Shown piece by piece: positions 1 through 8,680 of a DNA stretch of 64,000 nt (the stretch's first letter is position 1; every line of letters starts with the position of its first letter). This DNA is from Nocardia jejuensis NBRC 103114 (GTDB taxonomy: Bacteria > Actinomycetota > Actinomycetes > Mycobacteriales > Mycobacteriaceae): positions 62,001 to 126,000 of the forward strand of contig NZ_BDBU01000013.1 of assembly GCF_001613145.1 (NCBI RefSeq), in the 5' to 3' direction. Position numbers and translations under genes: made by a program. The notes below the pieces were generated by a model. That model saw only the letters and a program-made list of their open reading frames with translations, did no database searches and was not told the DNA's origin.

Positions 1-1
1 G

Positions 2-571
2 CGGCTGAGCGTGCACATGCACCAGAAGTCCGCCGGGCACGGCGAGGATCCGCGCTACACCGAGCTGCTGGAGCGGCACGGGAACACGCCCGGGGTGGCG
101 TTGCGCCGAATCTTCCTGACCCAGGGCGCGGCGCAGTGGGTGATCTCGCTGCCCATCCAGGTCTCGGCCATCGCCGGGCCGACCACCAGCCCCGGCCGCT
201 ACGCGCTGACCGCGGGCGTACTGGTGTGGCTGGTCGGGGTGATCTTCGAAGCGGTCGGTGACCTGCAGTTGCGCCGGTTCCGCGCGGATCCGGCCAATCG
301 CGGGACGATCATGGATCGCGGGCTGTGGGCCTGGACGCGGCATCCGAACTATTTCGGGGACTTCTGCGTGTGGTGGGGCATCTGGCTGATCGCCGCCAGC
401 GCCTGGCCGGGCGTACTGACCGTCATCTCCCCGCTGTTGATGGCGTACGTGCTCATTCAGGGCACCGGAGCGCGGTTGCTGGAACGGGTCATGGGCGAAC
501 GCCCCGGCTACCGCGAATATCAGCAGCGCACGTCGTATTTCTTCCCCAGCCCACCGCGCCGGACCCCGTGA
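2..571 (+). CDS. DUF1295 family membrane protein (5' truncated by window edge)
   Basis: This is the C-terminal part of a DUF1295 protein, the family related to steroid 5-alpha-reductases and isoprenylcysteine methyltransferases. The reading frame is already open at base 2, so the true start lies before the window. Several hydrophobic segments are visible, followed by the family signature around the motif WTRHPNYFGD and a C-terminal PGYREYQQRTSYFFP. In M. tuberculosis the homologue (Rv0446c) lies directly before sigK, and the same order is seen here. The function is unproven; a role in lipid or sterol modification is a family-level inference. Confidence 0.85.
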   Translation, partial: RLSVHMHQKSAGHGEDPRYTELLERHGNTPGVALRRIFLTQGAAQWVISLPIQVSAIAGPTTSPGRYALTAGVLVWLVGVIFEAVGDLQLRRFRADPANRGTIMDRGLWAWTRHPNYFGDFCVWWGIWLIAASAWPGVLTVISPLLMAYVLIQGTGARLLERVMGERPGYREYQQRTSYFFPSPPRRTP

Positions 572-696
572 TGCGAAACCCTTCCCCCGCCCCGCATCGC
601 GCCGAAGTGGTACGCACGACTCCCGGCACACCACTAATGTCTCGGTCAGCACTCGAGTCACCTGCGAGCTACCCCAACCAACGGAGACATACCGCG

Positions 697-1359
697 ATGG
701 CGGACGAACAGCGATTCCACTCGGTCGGCACCGAATCAGGTGCGCGGACCCCCGAGCCGGACCCGGCATGTCCGGTGAACCGCCCCGGACCCGACCCCGA
801 GCAGACCCGCCGGCTCGCCGAACTGCTGAGCTCGATCGCCGCCGGCGACCGCGATTCCTTCACCGAGTTCTACCGCTCCACCCACGACCGGGTATTCGGA
901 TTGGCCCTGCGTATCCTGCGACGGCACAATGCCGCCGAGGAGATCACCCAGGAGGTCTATCTGTATGTGTGGAACACGGCGGTGCAGTACGACGCGCAAC
1001 TCGCCAGCCCGATCGGCTGGCTGATGATGATCACCCACCGACGCGCCGTCGACCGGGTGCGAGTCGAATCCTCTTCCACCACACGCGATCTCGCCTTCGG
1101 GCAGCGCCAATTGGGCCGCGATCACGATATCGTCGCCGAGACCGTGGGCCAGCGTTCGGAGGAGCAGGCGGTCGTCGACTGCCTCGGCACCCTGACCACC
1201 ACCCAGCGCGAGACGGTCGCCCTGGCCTATTACGGCGGGCGCACGTACTCCGAGGTGGCCACGCATCTGGGCATACCCCTGTCCACAGTCAAGACTCGGA
1301 TCCGCGACGGCCTCAAGCGTCTGCAGAACTGTCTGACGGGAGCGGTGGCCGATGCCTGA
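697..1359 (+). CDS. sigK: ECF RNA polymerase sigma factor SigK
   Basis: This is a 220-residue ECF sigma factor. Region 2 is recognisable around FTEFYRSTHDRVFGLALRI and the EEITQEVYLYVW helix, and region 4 around TYSEVATHLGIPLSTVKTRI, the helix-turn-helix that reads the -35 element. The ATG at 697 is preferred over upstream in-frame starts because GGAGAC precedes it and the protein then has the usual length of the family. The gene overlaps the next one by 8 bases, a sigma/anti-sigma arrangement, and follows a DUF1295 gene as in M. tuberculosis. Activity is expected to be held in check by the membrane anti-sigma factor RskA. The assignment to SigK rather than another ECF group relies on synteny plus the RskA partner. 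Confidence 0.9.
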   Translation: MADEQRFHSVGTESGARTPEPDPACPVNRPGPDPEQTRRLAELLSSIAAGDRDSFTEFYRSTHDRVFGLALRILRRHNAAEEITQEVYLYVWNTAVQYDAQLASPIGWLMMITHRRAVDRVRVESSSTTRDLAFGQRQLGRDHDIVAETVGQRSEEQAVVDCLGTLTTTQRETVALAYYGGRTYSEVATHLGIPLSTVKTRIRDGLKRLQNCLTGAVADA

Positions 1360-2083
1360 CATCCACTCGCACGACGACCTGCCGGACCTGGCGTACCCGT
1401 ACGCGCTCGACGCGCTGTCCGATGAGGACCAGCGCGCGGTGGAACACCTGCTGGAGCACGCGGACGAGGGCACCGCGGTCGCGTTCCGCGCCACCGTCCG
1501 CGATATTCGCGAGACGCTGGCGAGCATGACCCTCGTGGACGCCCTGCCCGCGCCGCCCGATCTGGAGGCGAACATCCAGCGGGCGCTGGACGAGCAACTC
1601 GGCACCTCGAGTTTCGCCGCGGCACGGGCCCGGCGGATTCCGGGGCTGCGCTGGCTCGCGGTCGCCGCGGCGGCCGTCGTGGTCATCGGGGTCGGCGCGG
1701 CGGTGGCGGTGAATCGCATCCAGCCCGACGACTCCGGAGCGATCACCGCACAGCAGGTGATCGATCACTCCGACACCCGGGCCACCACCGGTCTGGTCAC
1801 CGGCGGCGGCACCGTCACCGTGAACACGTCCAGGGATCTGAACTCCGCCGCGGTCTCCTTCCAGGGTGTGAGCGCTCTGCCGGAGGGCCGCACCTTCCAG
1901 ATGTGGCTGCTGCCCGAGGTCGGTGACCCGCGCTCGGCGGGCGTCCTGGGATCACTGCCCACCGATCGCGACCCTCTCGTCATGAGCCTCAGCGACGCGC
2001 GCGCGGTAGCCCTGTCCATCGAACCGGCGGGCGGCTCGCCTCAGCCCACCACCACTCCGATTGTCGCAGTGCCGTTTTCATGA
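1352..2083 (+). CDS. rskA: Anti-sigma-K factor RskA
   Basis: This 243-residue protein has the RskA plan. A cytoplasmic N-terminal anti-sigma domain contains LAYPYALDALSDEDQRAVEHL. A single membrane helix lies at about residues 98-118 (LRWLAVAAAAVVVIGVGAAV). An extracytoplasmic RskA domain ends in the typical FQMWLLPEVGDPRSAGVLG and ALSIEPAGGSP segments. The start ATG overlaps the 3' end of sigK by 8 bases, so translation is probably coupled. In the family, regulated proteolysis of RskA frees SigK. No frameshift or missing domain is seen. Confidence 0.92.
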   Translation: MPDIHSHDDLPDLAYPYALDALSDEDQRAVEHLLEHADEGTAVAFRATVRDIRETLASMTLVDALPAPPDLEANIQRALDEQLGTSSFAAARARRIPGLRWLAVAAAAVVVIGVGAAVAVNRIQPDDSGAITAQQVIDHSDTRATTGLVTGGGTVTVNTSRDLNSAAVSFQGVSALPEGRTFQMWLLPEVGDPRSAGVLGSLPTDRDPLVMSLSDARAVALSIEPAGGSPQPTTTPIVAVPFS

Positions 2084-2095
2084 TCGTTGTGTGAC

Positions 2096-2132
2096 CGAGC
2101 CGTTCGCGTGAAAGACCCACGCGGACGGCTCG
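2096..2132 (+). terminator. Hairpin terminator after sigK-rskA
   Basis: Arms 2096-2110 and 2118-2132 can form a 15-bp stem with a single G-T wobble and a 7-base loop (AAAGACC). It lies just after the rskA stop and faces a gene on the other strand, so it may stop transcription from both sides. There is no long T-tract. Confidence 0.65.
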
Positions 2133-2150
2133 TTCCACCTCAGCGCTCCC

Positions 2151-2402
2151 CTACCGCGCCACTCCCGCGGCGCAACTCTCGATCCGCGGATTCATCCCGG
2201 TGTAATTGAGCGGCCCGGCGAACACAGTGGCCGCCACGGTCCCCGAACTCGCGCAGTTCATCGGCCCACTGTCGAAGTAGTGCCGCTGCCCGGCCGCCAC
2301 CGCCCCGACGATGATCCAGATCAACACCACCAACACCAGGATCCCCCCGAACTCGGTCCGGCTCCCGCCGCGAGTTCTCCTGCCGCCCCGGCTTCTACCC
2401 AT
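2151..2402 (-). CDS. Small membrane or secreted hypothetical protein
   Basis: This 83-residue protein starts at the ATG at 2402, which has GGAG eight bases upstream; a second in-frame ATG at 2435 has no comparable site. The basic N-terminus (GRSRGGRRTRGGSR) is followed by one hydrophobic helix (GGILVLVVLIWIIVGAVAAG). After it comes a short outside segment with two cysteines (NCASSG and SCAAG) that could form a disulfide. No family was recognised. It is convergent with rskA across a shared hairpin. Confidence 0.6.
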   Translation of the reverse strand: MGRSRGGRRTRGGSRTEFGGILVLVVLIWIIVGAVAAGQRHYFDSGPMNCASSGTVAATVFAGPLNYTGMNPRIESCAAGVAR

Positions 2403-2770
2403 GATCTCAACTCCGCCTTCACTATTCATTGCCATGGGGACCTACCCACGCCGCGCCCCCGGAAACCCGGTCGACCGGTCTGCGCGAACCACAGAATTCC
2501 GGATCATAGCCAGAGCACCGCGGCACACGGCCGCCGCTGCGCGCGCAACCGTTGCGAGCCAGGGCATTTCGCCCGGACGGATCGTGCGCCGCGAACGCAC
2601 GGTGGGATCCGGAGTCGGTGGCGCGGACCTGACACGTCCGGTCGCGAACGATCGTCCGCCCGATCGCGGCCGTCATCCGGGTGCGATTCCTTTGCGCGGC
2701 CGATCCGGTCTACATGAGCGAGGGGTTCGTTCTACGACGGACCCACGTCATGACTGCCGAGGAGAATCGA
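2403..2770. other. Intergenic region, no gene seen
   Basis: These 368 bases separate the small membrane gene from the oxidoreductase on the other strand. Open frames exist but have codon use unlike the neighbours and no good ribosome binding site. The stretch should hold two divergent promoters; I cannot identify convincing -35/-10 pairs. Confidence 0.5.
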
Positions 2771-3769
2771 ATGGGCGCGAAAATCCCCGCCACGATGCGG
2801 GCACTGGTGCAGGGGTCGTTCGATGGCCCACGGGACATGCGACTGCGGGACGACGTGCCGGTGCCGAGCCCCGGCGCCGGTGAGGTGCTGATGCGGGTCC
2901 GGGCGGCCGGAGTCAACTTCGGCGATATCTCCCGCGCGTACGGCACCTTCGCGGGTGGGCCGCGCCCACCGTTCGTCGCCGGGTTCGAAGGAGCCGGGGA
3001 GATTGTCGCGCTCGGATCCGGAGTAGGCGCGGAGCTGCTGGGAGCGCGCGTCACGGGGGTCGGGGACGGCGCCTTCGCCGAGTACATGGTCGTGCCCGGG
3101 GCCGCGGCGATGCCGGTGCCGTCCGGGTGGACCGAGCAGCAGGTACTGGGGGCGGCGGTGAACTGGCCTGCCGCGCTCGCCGCGCTACGACCGCTGGGCG
3201 GGGTCACCGCCGGGCAGACGGTGCTGATTCACGCCGCCGCGGGCGGAACCGGACAGGCGGCCGTGCGAATGGCCAAGCACTACGGCGCGACCGTCATCGG
3301 CACGGCCTCACCGGAGAAGCACGAGACGGTCCGGGCACTCGGCGCCGATCATGTGCTCGATTCACGCGGCGGTGATCTCGCGGCTCAGGTGCTGAGGTTG
3401 ACCGGCGGAGCCGGTGCGGATGTGGTGCTGGAGTCGGCGGGAGGTCCGAGTTTCGACGCCGGTATGGCTGCGGCGAAACGGGTCACGGGCCGGGTGATCG
3501 TCCTGGGACTCGCCGGCGGAGAGGCGTCGATCAGCAACTGGGAATTGGTCTACAAGAATCAGATTCAGCTCATCGGACTCAATCTCGGAGTGCTGATCCG
3601 CACAGCGCCGGGGATCTTCGGGGAGGTGATGGGCGAATTGTCGGCACTCGTCACGGCCGGAGTGCTCCCGCCGGGACGACCGACCCACTACGACCTCGAT
3701 GCGGGCCCGAAGGCTCTCGGGGAACTCGAATCCCGCGCCACCGTCGGCAAACTCGCGCTGGTGCCGTGA
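2771..3769 (+). CDS. Zinc-independent NADPH:quinone oxidoreductase (MDR family)
   Basis: This is a 332-residue medium-chain reductase. The N-terminal GroES-like domain includes RVRAAGVNFGDISRAYG, and the Rossmann nucleotide-binding loop is HAAAGGTGQAAVRMAKHYGA, typical of the quinone oxidoreductase branch that reduces quinones or enones with NADPH. Zinc-ligand cysteines of the alcohol dehydrogenase branch are absent. The ATG at 2771 is chosen because GGAG lies nine bases upstream, although the frame is open earlier. The substrate cannot be told from sequence. Its stop is followed within 45 bases by a sigma factor gene, so the two may be co-transcribed. Confidence 0.88.
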   Translation: MGAKIPATMRALVQGSFDGPRDMRLRDDVPVPSPGAGEVLMRVRAAGVNFGDISRAYGTFAGGPRPPFVAGFEGAGEIVALGSGVGAELLGARVTGVGDGAFAEYMVVPGAAAMPVPSGWTEQQVLGAAVNWPAALAALRPLGGVTAGQTVLIHAAAGGTGQAAVRMAKHYGATVIGTASPEKHETVRALGADHVLDSRGGDLAAQVLRLTGGAGADVVLESAGGPSFDAGMAAAKRVTGRVIVLGLAGGEASISNWELVYKNQIQLIGLNLGVLIRTAPGIFGEVMGELSALVTAGVLPPGRPTHYDLDAGPKALGELESRATVGKLALVP

Positions 3770-3810
3770 GGAGTGCCGGAGAAAGCGATACGCGTGCGTA
3801 CGCTCGGCGG

Positions 3811-4806
3811 ATGACCTCGCGACCGCGGGAGGCGCCCGATCCGAACGAGTTCATCGCCGACACCGAGCGGTTCCGGCGGGAACTGCTCGCGCACTGCTAT
3901 CGCATGATGGGGTCGGCGCACGATGCCGAGGATCTGGTGCAGGAGACCTATCTGCGGGCGTGGCGGTCGTACGCGGGGTTCGAGGGCCGGGCCTCGGTTC
4001 GATCCTGGCTGTATCGGATCGCCACCAATGTGTGCTTCACAGCGCTGCAGTCGCGGCGGGTTCGGGTGTTGCCCTCCGGGCTCGGCGGCCCGTACGACGG
4101 ACCCTCCCGTGCGCCGACTCCCGCTGCGCCGGGCGAGATCTCGTGGCTCGAACCCGTTCCCGACGCGTGGATCGCACCGGCCACCGACGATCCGGTCACG
4201 GTGGTGCTGGCCCGCGAGTCGGTGCGACTGGCGCTCATCGCGAGCCTGCAACATCTCCCGTCCCGGCAACGCGCGATCCTGCTGCTGCGTGAGGTGCTGG
4301 CTTTCCCCGCCGCGGACACCGCCGAAATCCTCGGTATCACGATCGCGGCGGTCAAGAGCGGCCTGCAGCGGGCTCGCGCTCGGCTCAACGAGCTCCACCC
4401 CGTCGACGACGGTCTGCTCGAACCGACCGATCACCGGGCGCGTGCGCTTCTGGATGCCTACATCGCGGCGTTCGAAAACTCCGATGCCGCTCTCCTGGAA
4501 CAGGTTCTGCGCGTCGACGCCCTCCTGGAAGCGACACCGTTCCGCGACTGGCAGGCGGGGCGGGCGCGGTGTCTGCAGCTACTGGCCGCGTACGTGCTCG
4601 GCGCCCCCGGAACGTGGCGGATGATCGCCACCACCGCCAACGGCCAGCCCGCGGCGGCGGTGTACCACCGGGGGTCGGACGGTGTGCTGCGCGCGAGCGG
4701 GATCGTGGTGTTGGGCGTGACCGCCACGGGCGTCTCCCGGGTGGTCGAGTTCCAGGATTCCACGCTGGTCGCGACGTTCGGACTGCCCGACACGCTCGCG
4801 GCCTGA
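3811..4806 (+). CDS. Sigma-70 family factor with C-terminal SnoaL-like domain (SigG/SigX5 type)
   Basis: This 331-residue protein has an ECF core with region 2 around LLAHCYRMMGSAHDAEDLVQ and ETYLRAW. Region 4 lies around LPSRQRAILLLREVLAF and TAEILGITIAAVKSGLQRAR. About 120 extra residues at the C-terminus resemble the SnoaL-like domain (LLDAYIAAFENSDAALLEQV) found in the SigG/SigJ group. In those families the domain replaces a separate anti-sigma partner, and none is encoded next door. The start ATG 3811 fits the family N-terminus; a GTG at 3766 that overlaps the upstream stop is an alternative that would add 15 residues. Confidence 0.85.
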   Translation: MTSRPREAPDPNEFIADTERFRRELLAHCYRMMGSAHDAEDLVQETYLRAWRSYAGFEGRASVRSWLYRIATNVCFTALQSRRVRVLPSGLGGPYDGPSRAPTPAAPGEISWLEPVPDAWIAPATDDPVTVVLARESVRLALIASLQHLPSRQRAILLLREVLAFPAADTAEILGITIAAVKSGLQRARARLNELHPVDDGLLEPTDHRARALLDAYIAAFENSDAALLEQVLRVDALLEATPFRDWQAGRARCLQLLAAYVLGAPGTWRMIATTANGQPAAAVYHRGSDGVLRASGIVVLGVTATGVSRVVEFQDSTLVATFGLPDTLAA

Positions 4807-4908
4807 ACGCCGATCGTCGAGATCGGCGCTGCCAGAGCCGTTGTCGTGCGTCCGACCGCGCCGGGCCGCGGCCTCCGGCCGAGGGCCCCGGTGCCGCGAA
4901 GGGAGCTC

Positions 4909-5715
4909 TCACGCGGCGCGGGCGAGTATCCGTACGACTCGGAGCGTCCCGTCCGCCAAGGCATTGGTGAGGTTCTGTGCCTTGTCCGCGAAATCCGGGA
5001 CGAAGGCGTGCAGACCGACGGGATTCGGCGGGGAGGCCAGAATCGCCCGCATAGTCGTCGCGGCCGGATCGGTGAGGTCGTCCCACCGTTCGATCACGAA
5101 GCCCGCCGAGTCGATGGACAGGCGCAATGTCTCGGAGGACACCACGTGACTCTGGGCCCGATGTTCTGCCCAGGGTAACGGGAAGGCCGGATCGCCCGAG
5201 CCCGCGACAATATCCCAGATCGCCAGGAGGCCAGCGGAATTCAGAGTGCGGCGCGCCTCTCGATAGAGCAGGTCCTTGTCCGGCACGTTCATCTGCACGT
5301 GCTGGCTGAAGGTGACGTCGAAGCTGCCGTCGGGGAACGGCAGCGCGGTGACGTCCCCCTGCCGAACCGTGATCCGATCCGACAATCCGACGAGCCCGTT
5401 GAGCCATTCGGAGGTGTCGCAGTAGTCGGAGGTCAGATCCACCGCGGTCACGTGGCAGCCGTACCGGTCCGCGAGAAACCGCGCGGTCCCGCCGATACCG
5501 CTTCCGGCATCGAGCACGCTGCTGTGCGGGGTGAGCCCGGCCAGTTCCGCCAGCTCGTAGGTGGCCAGCCGCCCCATGGTGTGGAAGTCCTCCACCAGCG
5601 CGAGATCCGATGGCCCGAGCGTCCCGAGATCCTTACCCGCGGCGAGCAGCGCCCGTTCGATCCCCTGACGGGACACGCCCGCCGAATAGGGCATACCTGT
5701 CGAAATTTCATTCAT
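4909..5715 (-). CDS. Class I SAM-dependent methyltransferase
   Basis: This 268-residue protein carries the SAM-binding motif I VLDAGSGIGGTARFLA, an acidic residue at the end of strand 2 (VTAVDLT) and the later motif QGDVTALPFPDGSFDVTFSQ. It resembles the small-molecule methyltransferases related to sarcosine/dimethylglycine or ubiquinone-type enzymes. The acceptor cannot be assigned. It is convergent with the sigma factor gene and divergent from a TetR gene 117 bases away, which may control it. Confidence 0.82.
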   Translation of the reverse strand: MNEISTGMPYSAGVSRQGIERALLAAGKDLGTLGPSDLALVEDFHTMGRLATYELAELAGLTPHSSVLDAGSGIGGTARFLADRYGCHVTAVDLTSDYCDTSEWLNGLVGLSDRITVRQGDVTALPFPDGSFDVTFSQHVQMNVPDKDLLYREARRTLNSAGLLAIWDIVAGSGDPAFPLPWAEHRAQSHVVSSETLRLSIDSAGFVIERWDDLTDPAATTMRAILASPPNPVGLHAFVPDFADKAQNLTNALADGTLRVVRILARAA

Positions 5716-5832
5716 GTCAGCACTTTTCGCCTCATGGGTACCACACCGGAAAGTGACCTTCGGTCCCGTCTACGAGTATGCGAGCCAATGTGACCACCGT
5801 CAACATCTCGTGCGATATGCGATCCTGACCAG

Positions 5833-6414
5833 ATGAGCAAGCCCTACCACCACGGCGCGCTCCGCTCGGCTCTGATCGACGCGGGCGTGGACCTCGCCCG
5901 CCACGGCGGCCCCGGCCGAGTCGTGCTGCGCGAGGTCGCTCGCACGGCACAGGTGTCACACTCCGCCGCCTACCGGCACTTCACCGACCGCGAGGCGCTC
6001 CTGGCCGAGGTGGCGTGCCGGGCCCGGGCCGAACTCGCCGCCGAGATGAGCCTGCGCCTGCGCAATGCCCGGGAACCGCGTGAACGGCTGCACGCAGTCG
6101 GCTCCGCGTACATCGATTTCGCGCGCGGTCAGCCCGGATTGTTCCGCACCGCGTTCGGCGCGCATGCCACGCCCGCCGAGGGCACCGACTCGGGCGCCGA
6201 ACCTTTCGCGATTCTCGGTGGCGTGCTCGACGAACTACACGCGGTCGGACTGCTGTCCGCGGAACGCAGACCGGGCGCGGAGCTCGCCGCCTGGTCCGCC
6301 GTGCACGGATTGGCCTGCCTACTCCTGGACGGTCCACTCGCCGCCGATCCGAACGGCGCGAAGTTCGCGATCGGCCGGGTACACGAGCTCATCGAGCGCG
6401 GACTACTGGACTGA
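5833..6414 (+). CDS. TetR/AcrR family regulator
   Basis: This is a 193-residue repressor-type protein. The N-terminal helix-turn-helix is RVVLREVARTAQVSHSAAYR followed by HFTDREALLAEVA. The C-terminal half resembles the WHG-type ligand domain. It is transcribed away from the methyltransferase gene, and the 117-base shared intergenic region is the natural place for an operator. No ligand can be inferred. Confidence 0.87.
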   Translation: MSKPYHHGALRSALIDAGVDLARHGGPGRVVLREVARTAQVSHSAAYRHFTDREALLAEVACRARAELAAEMSLRLRNAREPRERLHAVGSAYIDFARGQPGLFRTAFGAHATPAEGTDSGAEPFAILGGVLDELHAVGLLSAERRPGAELAAWSAVHGLACLLLDGPLAADPNGAKFAIGRVHELIERGLLD

Positions 6415-6522
6415 CCGCCTACTCGGCCCAGGATCCACTGAGGGGTGCGGTGACCGCCGCCGCCCTCGGCGAGTCCGCTTCGGAGACAGAGCATTCGGGA
6501 CCGGACCGCACCTCTCGCCGAC

Positions 6523-7116
6523 CTAGTCGACCGCGCGCGCAATCCGTTCGGGCAGTGTGTCCCACGGACGACATTCGACCACCGGCAGACCCAGACTCGT
6601 GGCCTCCTCGGCCAACCACCGCGAGTAGAGGGCACTGGTCTCGGCGCGATGGCGCTGCTCGTCGGTGTCGGGCTCGCGCTCGGCGTAGTTGGCCATGATC
6701 CGGTCGGCGTCACGCTCGTGCAAGAATACCGAGCGCACCGTACGCCCCTGTGCCGCAGCCTCTTTGGCCATCCGGGCCGCCACCGCCGGTGTCAGGAAGT
6801 CACCCTCGACCACCGCGCGCACCGGCACCGTCAGGCGATTGATCACCACGCCCACCACCGCGGGCTCCAGCGCGACGGCGGTATCCACGAGCATTCGCAC
6901 CACGTCCTGGACCGAGAGCTCCGAATAGTCCAGGTCCTGATCGAAGTGGTGCAGATCCGGGAACTGCGCCGGGGTCGTGAGGACCTCGAGAGCTCCGACG
7001 ACATCGTCGAACTCCACCACGAATGCCCCGGTACGCCGGGCGACGGCCGCCGCCGCCCGGCTCTTGCCGACTCCCGAAGCGCCACCGATGAGCAGCACAT
7101 CCCACTGTTCGGTCAT
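6523..7116 (-). CDS. P-loop NTPase, small-molecule kinase-like
   Basis: This 197-residue protein has a Walker A motif near the N-terminus, GGASGVGKSRAAAA, followed by an acidic second strand (VVEFDDVVGAL). The overall size matches kinase-like P-loop proteins. A later segment (RSVFLHERDADRIMANYAER) may be the lid. No nucleic-acid-binding domain is visible. The substrate is unknown. It is convergent with the TetR gene and stands alone. Confidence 0.7.
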   Translation of the reverse strand: MTEQWDVLLIGGASGVGKSRAAAAVARRTGAFVVEFDDVVGALEVLTTPAQFPDLHHFDQDLDYSELSVQDVVRMLVDTAVALEPAVVGVVINRLTVPVRAVVEGDFLTPAVAARMAKEAAAQGRTVRSVFLHERDADRIMANYAEREPDTDEQRHRAETSALYSRWLAEEATSLGLPVVECRPWDTLPERIARAVD

Positions 7117-7323
7117 CGGATGACTCTAAGCCGACCCCGGCCTCGTGCCGGTCAACGAATCGATGGCCACCGTCGGGGACGCCGGCCGGGACGCGCGACC
7201 GGCCGCGCCCCGCACGACGATCCGATCCGCCGGGACCGAGGCCGACCGGACGAGACGATCACCGTCCCGCTCGACGGCTCGAAGGTCGGTCCGGCCCGGC
7301 CGAATTCTCGGTGCGCGCGATTC

Positions 7324-8481
7324 TCAGTGCTCGCGGCCCACAGCGTGCAGGTGACGCAGCGCCTGACCGTACGACTCGAGCAGGCTCGTCTCGCAGTACG
7401 GCACCCCGAGCTCGGCACAGTAGGCGATGACGATCGGGCGCGCGTGCCGCAGATTCGAGCGCGGCATCGACGGGAACAGGTGATGCTCGATCTGATAGTT
7501 CAGAGCGCCCAGCGCCGCATCGGTGAACCAGCCACCGCGCACATTGCGCGAGGTCAGCACCTGGCGACGCAGGAAATCCACGGACCCGGGGGTTTCCAGC
7601 ACCTCCATGCCCTTGTGATTGGGCGCGAACGTGCAACCCATGTACAGCCCGAACAGGCCCTGCTGCACCGCGAGGAACACCAGCGCCTTGCCCGGCGACA
7701 GCACCAGGAAGGCCATCCCGACCACGCCGGCCATGTGCACGGCCAGAAGCCCGCCCTCGAGACGCCAGTTCGGAATCGTGCGCCGCACTACGGCTTTCAC
7801 GCTCGCGCCGTGCAGACTCCCCGCTTCCAGGGTCAGCATCGGGAAGAACAGCCACGCCTGGTTGCGGAAGATGAATCCGCGCCAGCCCCGACCGGTGCGG
7901 GCGCGTTCGCTCGAATGCGCCAGGATGCCCATGATGTCGGGGTCCGCGCCCTCGGTATTGGGGTTGGCGTGATGTTTGTTGTGGTTGTTCACCCACCAGC
8001 CGATGCTCAACCCGGCGGCCAGATTTCCGACGATCAGGCCGAGCAGGTAATTGGCCTTGCGGGTGCGGAAGACCTGCTGATGCCCGGCGTCGTGCCCGAG
8101 GAACGCGAGCTGTGCGAACACCGCGGCCAGGAACGCCGCGGTGACCAGCTGCCACCAGGTGTCCCCGAGCAGGACGAAGGCCGCCCAGCCGCCCGTGAAC
8201 GCCGTCGCGATGGCGGCGATCCGCCCGGCGTAGTTGCCCAGGTGCCGATGTAGCAGCCCGGCCCGGCGGACCTGCAGCATCAGCCCGGCGTATTCACTGC
8301 CGCGCTCGTGCGCGCGCCCCTCGGCGGCGGGAACCGCCTGCGGCTGCGGCTCGGCGTCGATCAGCAGGTCGGAGAGCGTCGTCGCGCTGTCCGGAGCGGC
8401 GAAAAGTTCGTCTCGGTCGGCGGTGGTCGTCCCGGAATCGCGCGGCGGCGCGTCCAGAACCACCGACTCGGTCAGTGTCAC
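7324..8481 (-). CDS. Membrane fatty acid desaturase
   Basis: This is a 385-residue integral membrane desaturase. The three histidine boxes that hold the di-iron centre are all present: GHDAGHQ, NHNKHHANPN and QIEHHLFP. The last box has the Q-x-x-H-H form seen in DesA3/linoleoyl-CoA-type enzymes. At least four membrane segments are visible. The start is a GTG at 8481 with GGAGG seven bases upstream; the frame stays open further but has no better start. An electron-donor reductase such as the partner of mycobacterial DesA3 is not encoded nearby. The position of the introduced double bond cannot be read from sequence. Confidence 0.9.
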   Translation of the reverse strand: MTLTESVVLDAPPRDSGTTTADRDELFAAPDSATTLSDLLIDAEPQPQAVPAAEGRAHERGSEYAGLMLQVRRAGLLHRHLGNYAGRIAAIATAFTGGWAAFVLLGDTWWQLVTAAFLAAVFAQLAFLGHDAGHQQVFRTRKANYLLGLIVGNLAAGLSIGWWVNNHNKHHANPNTEGADPDIMGILAHSSERARTGRGWRGFIFRNQAWLFFPMLTLEAGSLHGASVKAVVRRTIPNWRLEGGLLAVHMAGVVGMAFLVLSPGKALVFLAVQQGLFGLYMGCTFAPNHKGMEVLETPGSVDFLRRQVLTSRNVRGGWFTDAALGALNYQIEHHLFPSMPRSNLRHARPIVIAYCAELGVPYCETSLLESYGQALRHLHAVGREH

Positions 8482-8680
8482 GTGCTTGCCTCCGGCGGTA
8501 CTGCGCCACTCGGGAATTGTGTCGGCATGCCCTAAACCTAGCCGCCCGAATCGAACACCGAACCCACGCCGTCGGAACAGTTCGGGTTCGGGCGATTTCG
8601 AGGCGTGTCCGAGACCCGGGTGCGCGGTGTGTCGACCGAGTTCCGATGCGCCGAGACCGCCCACCTGCGATCGGGTCCGG

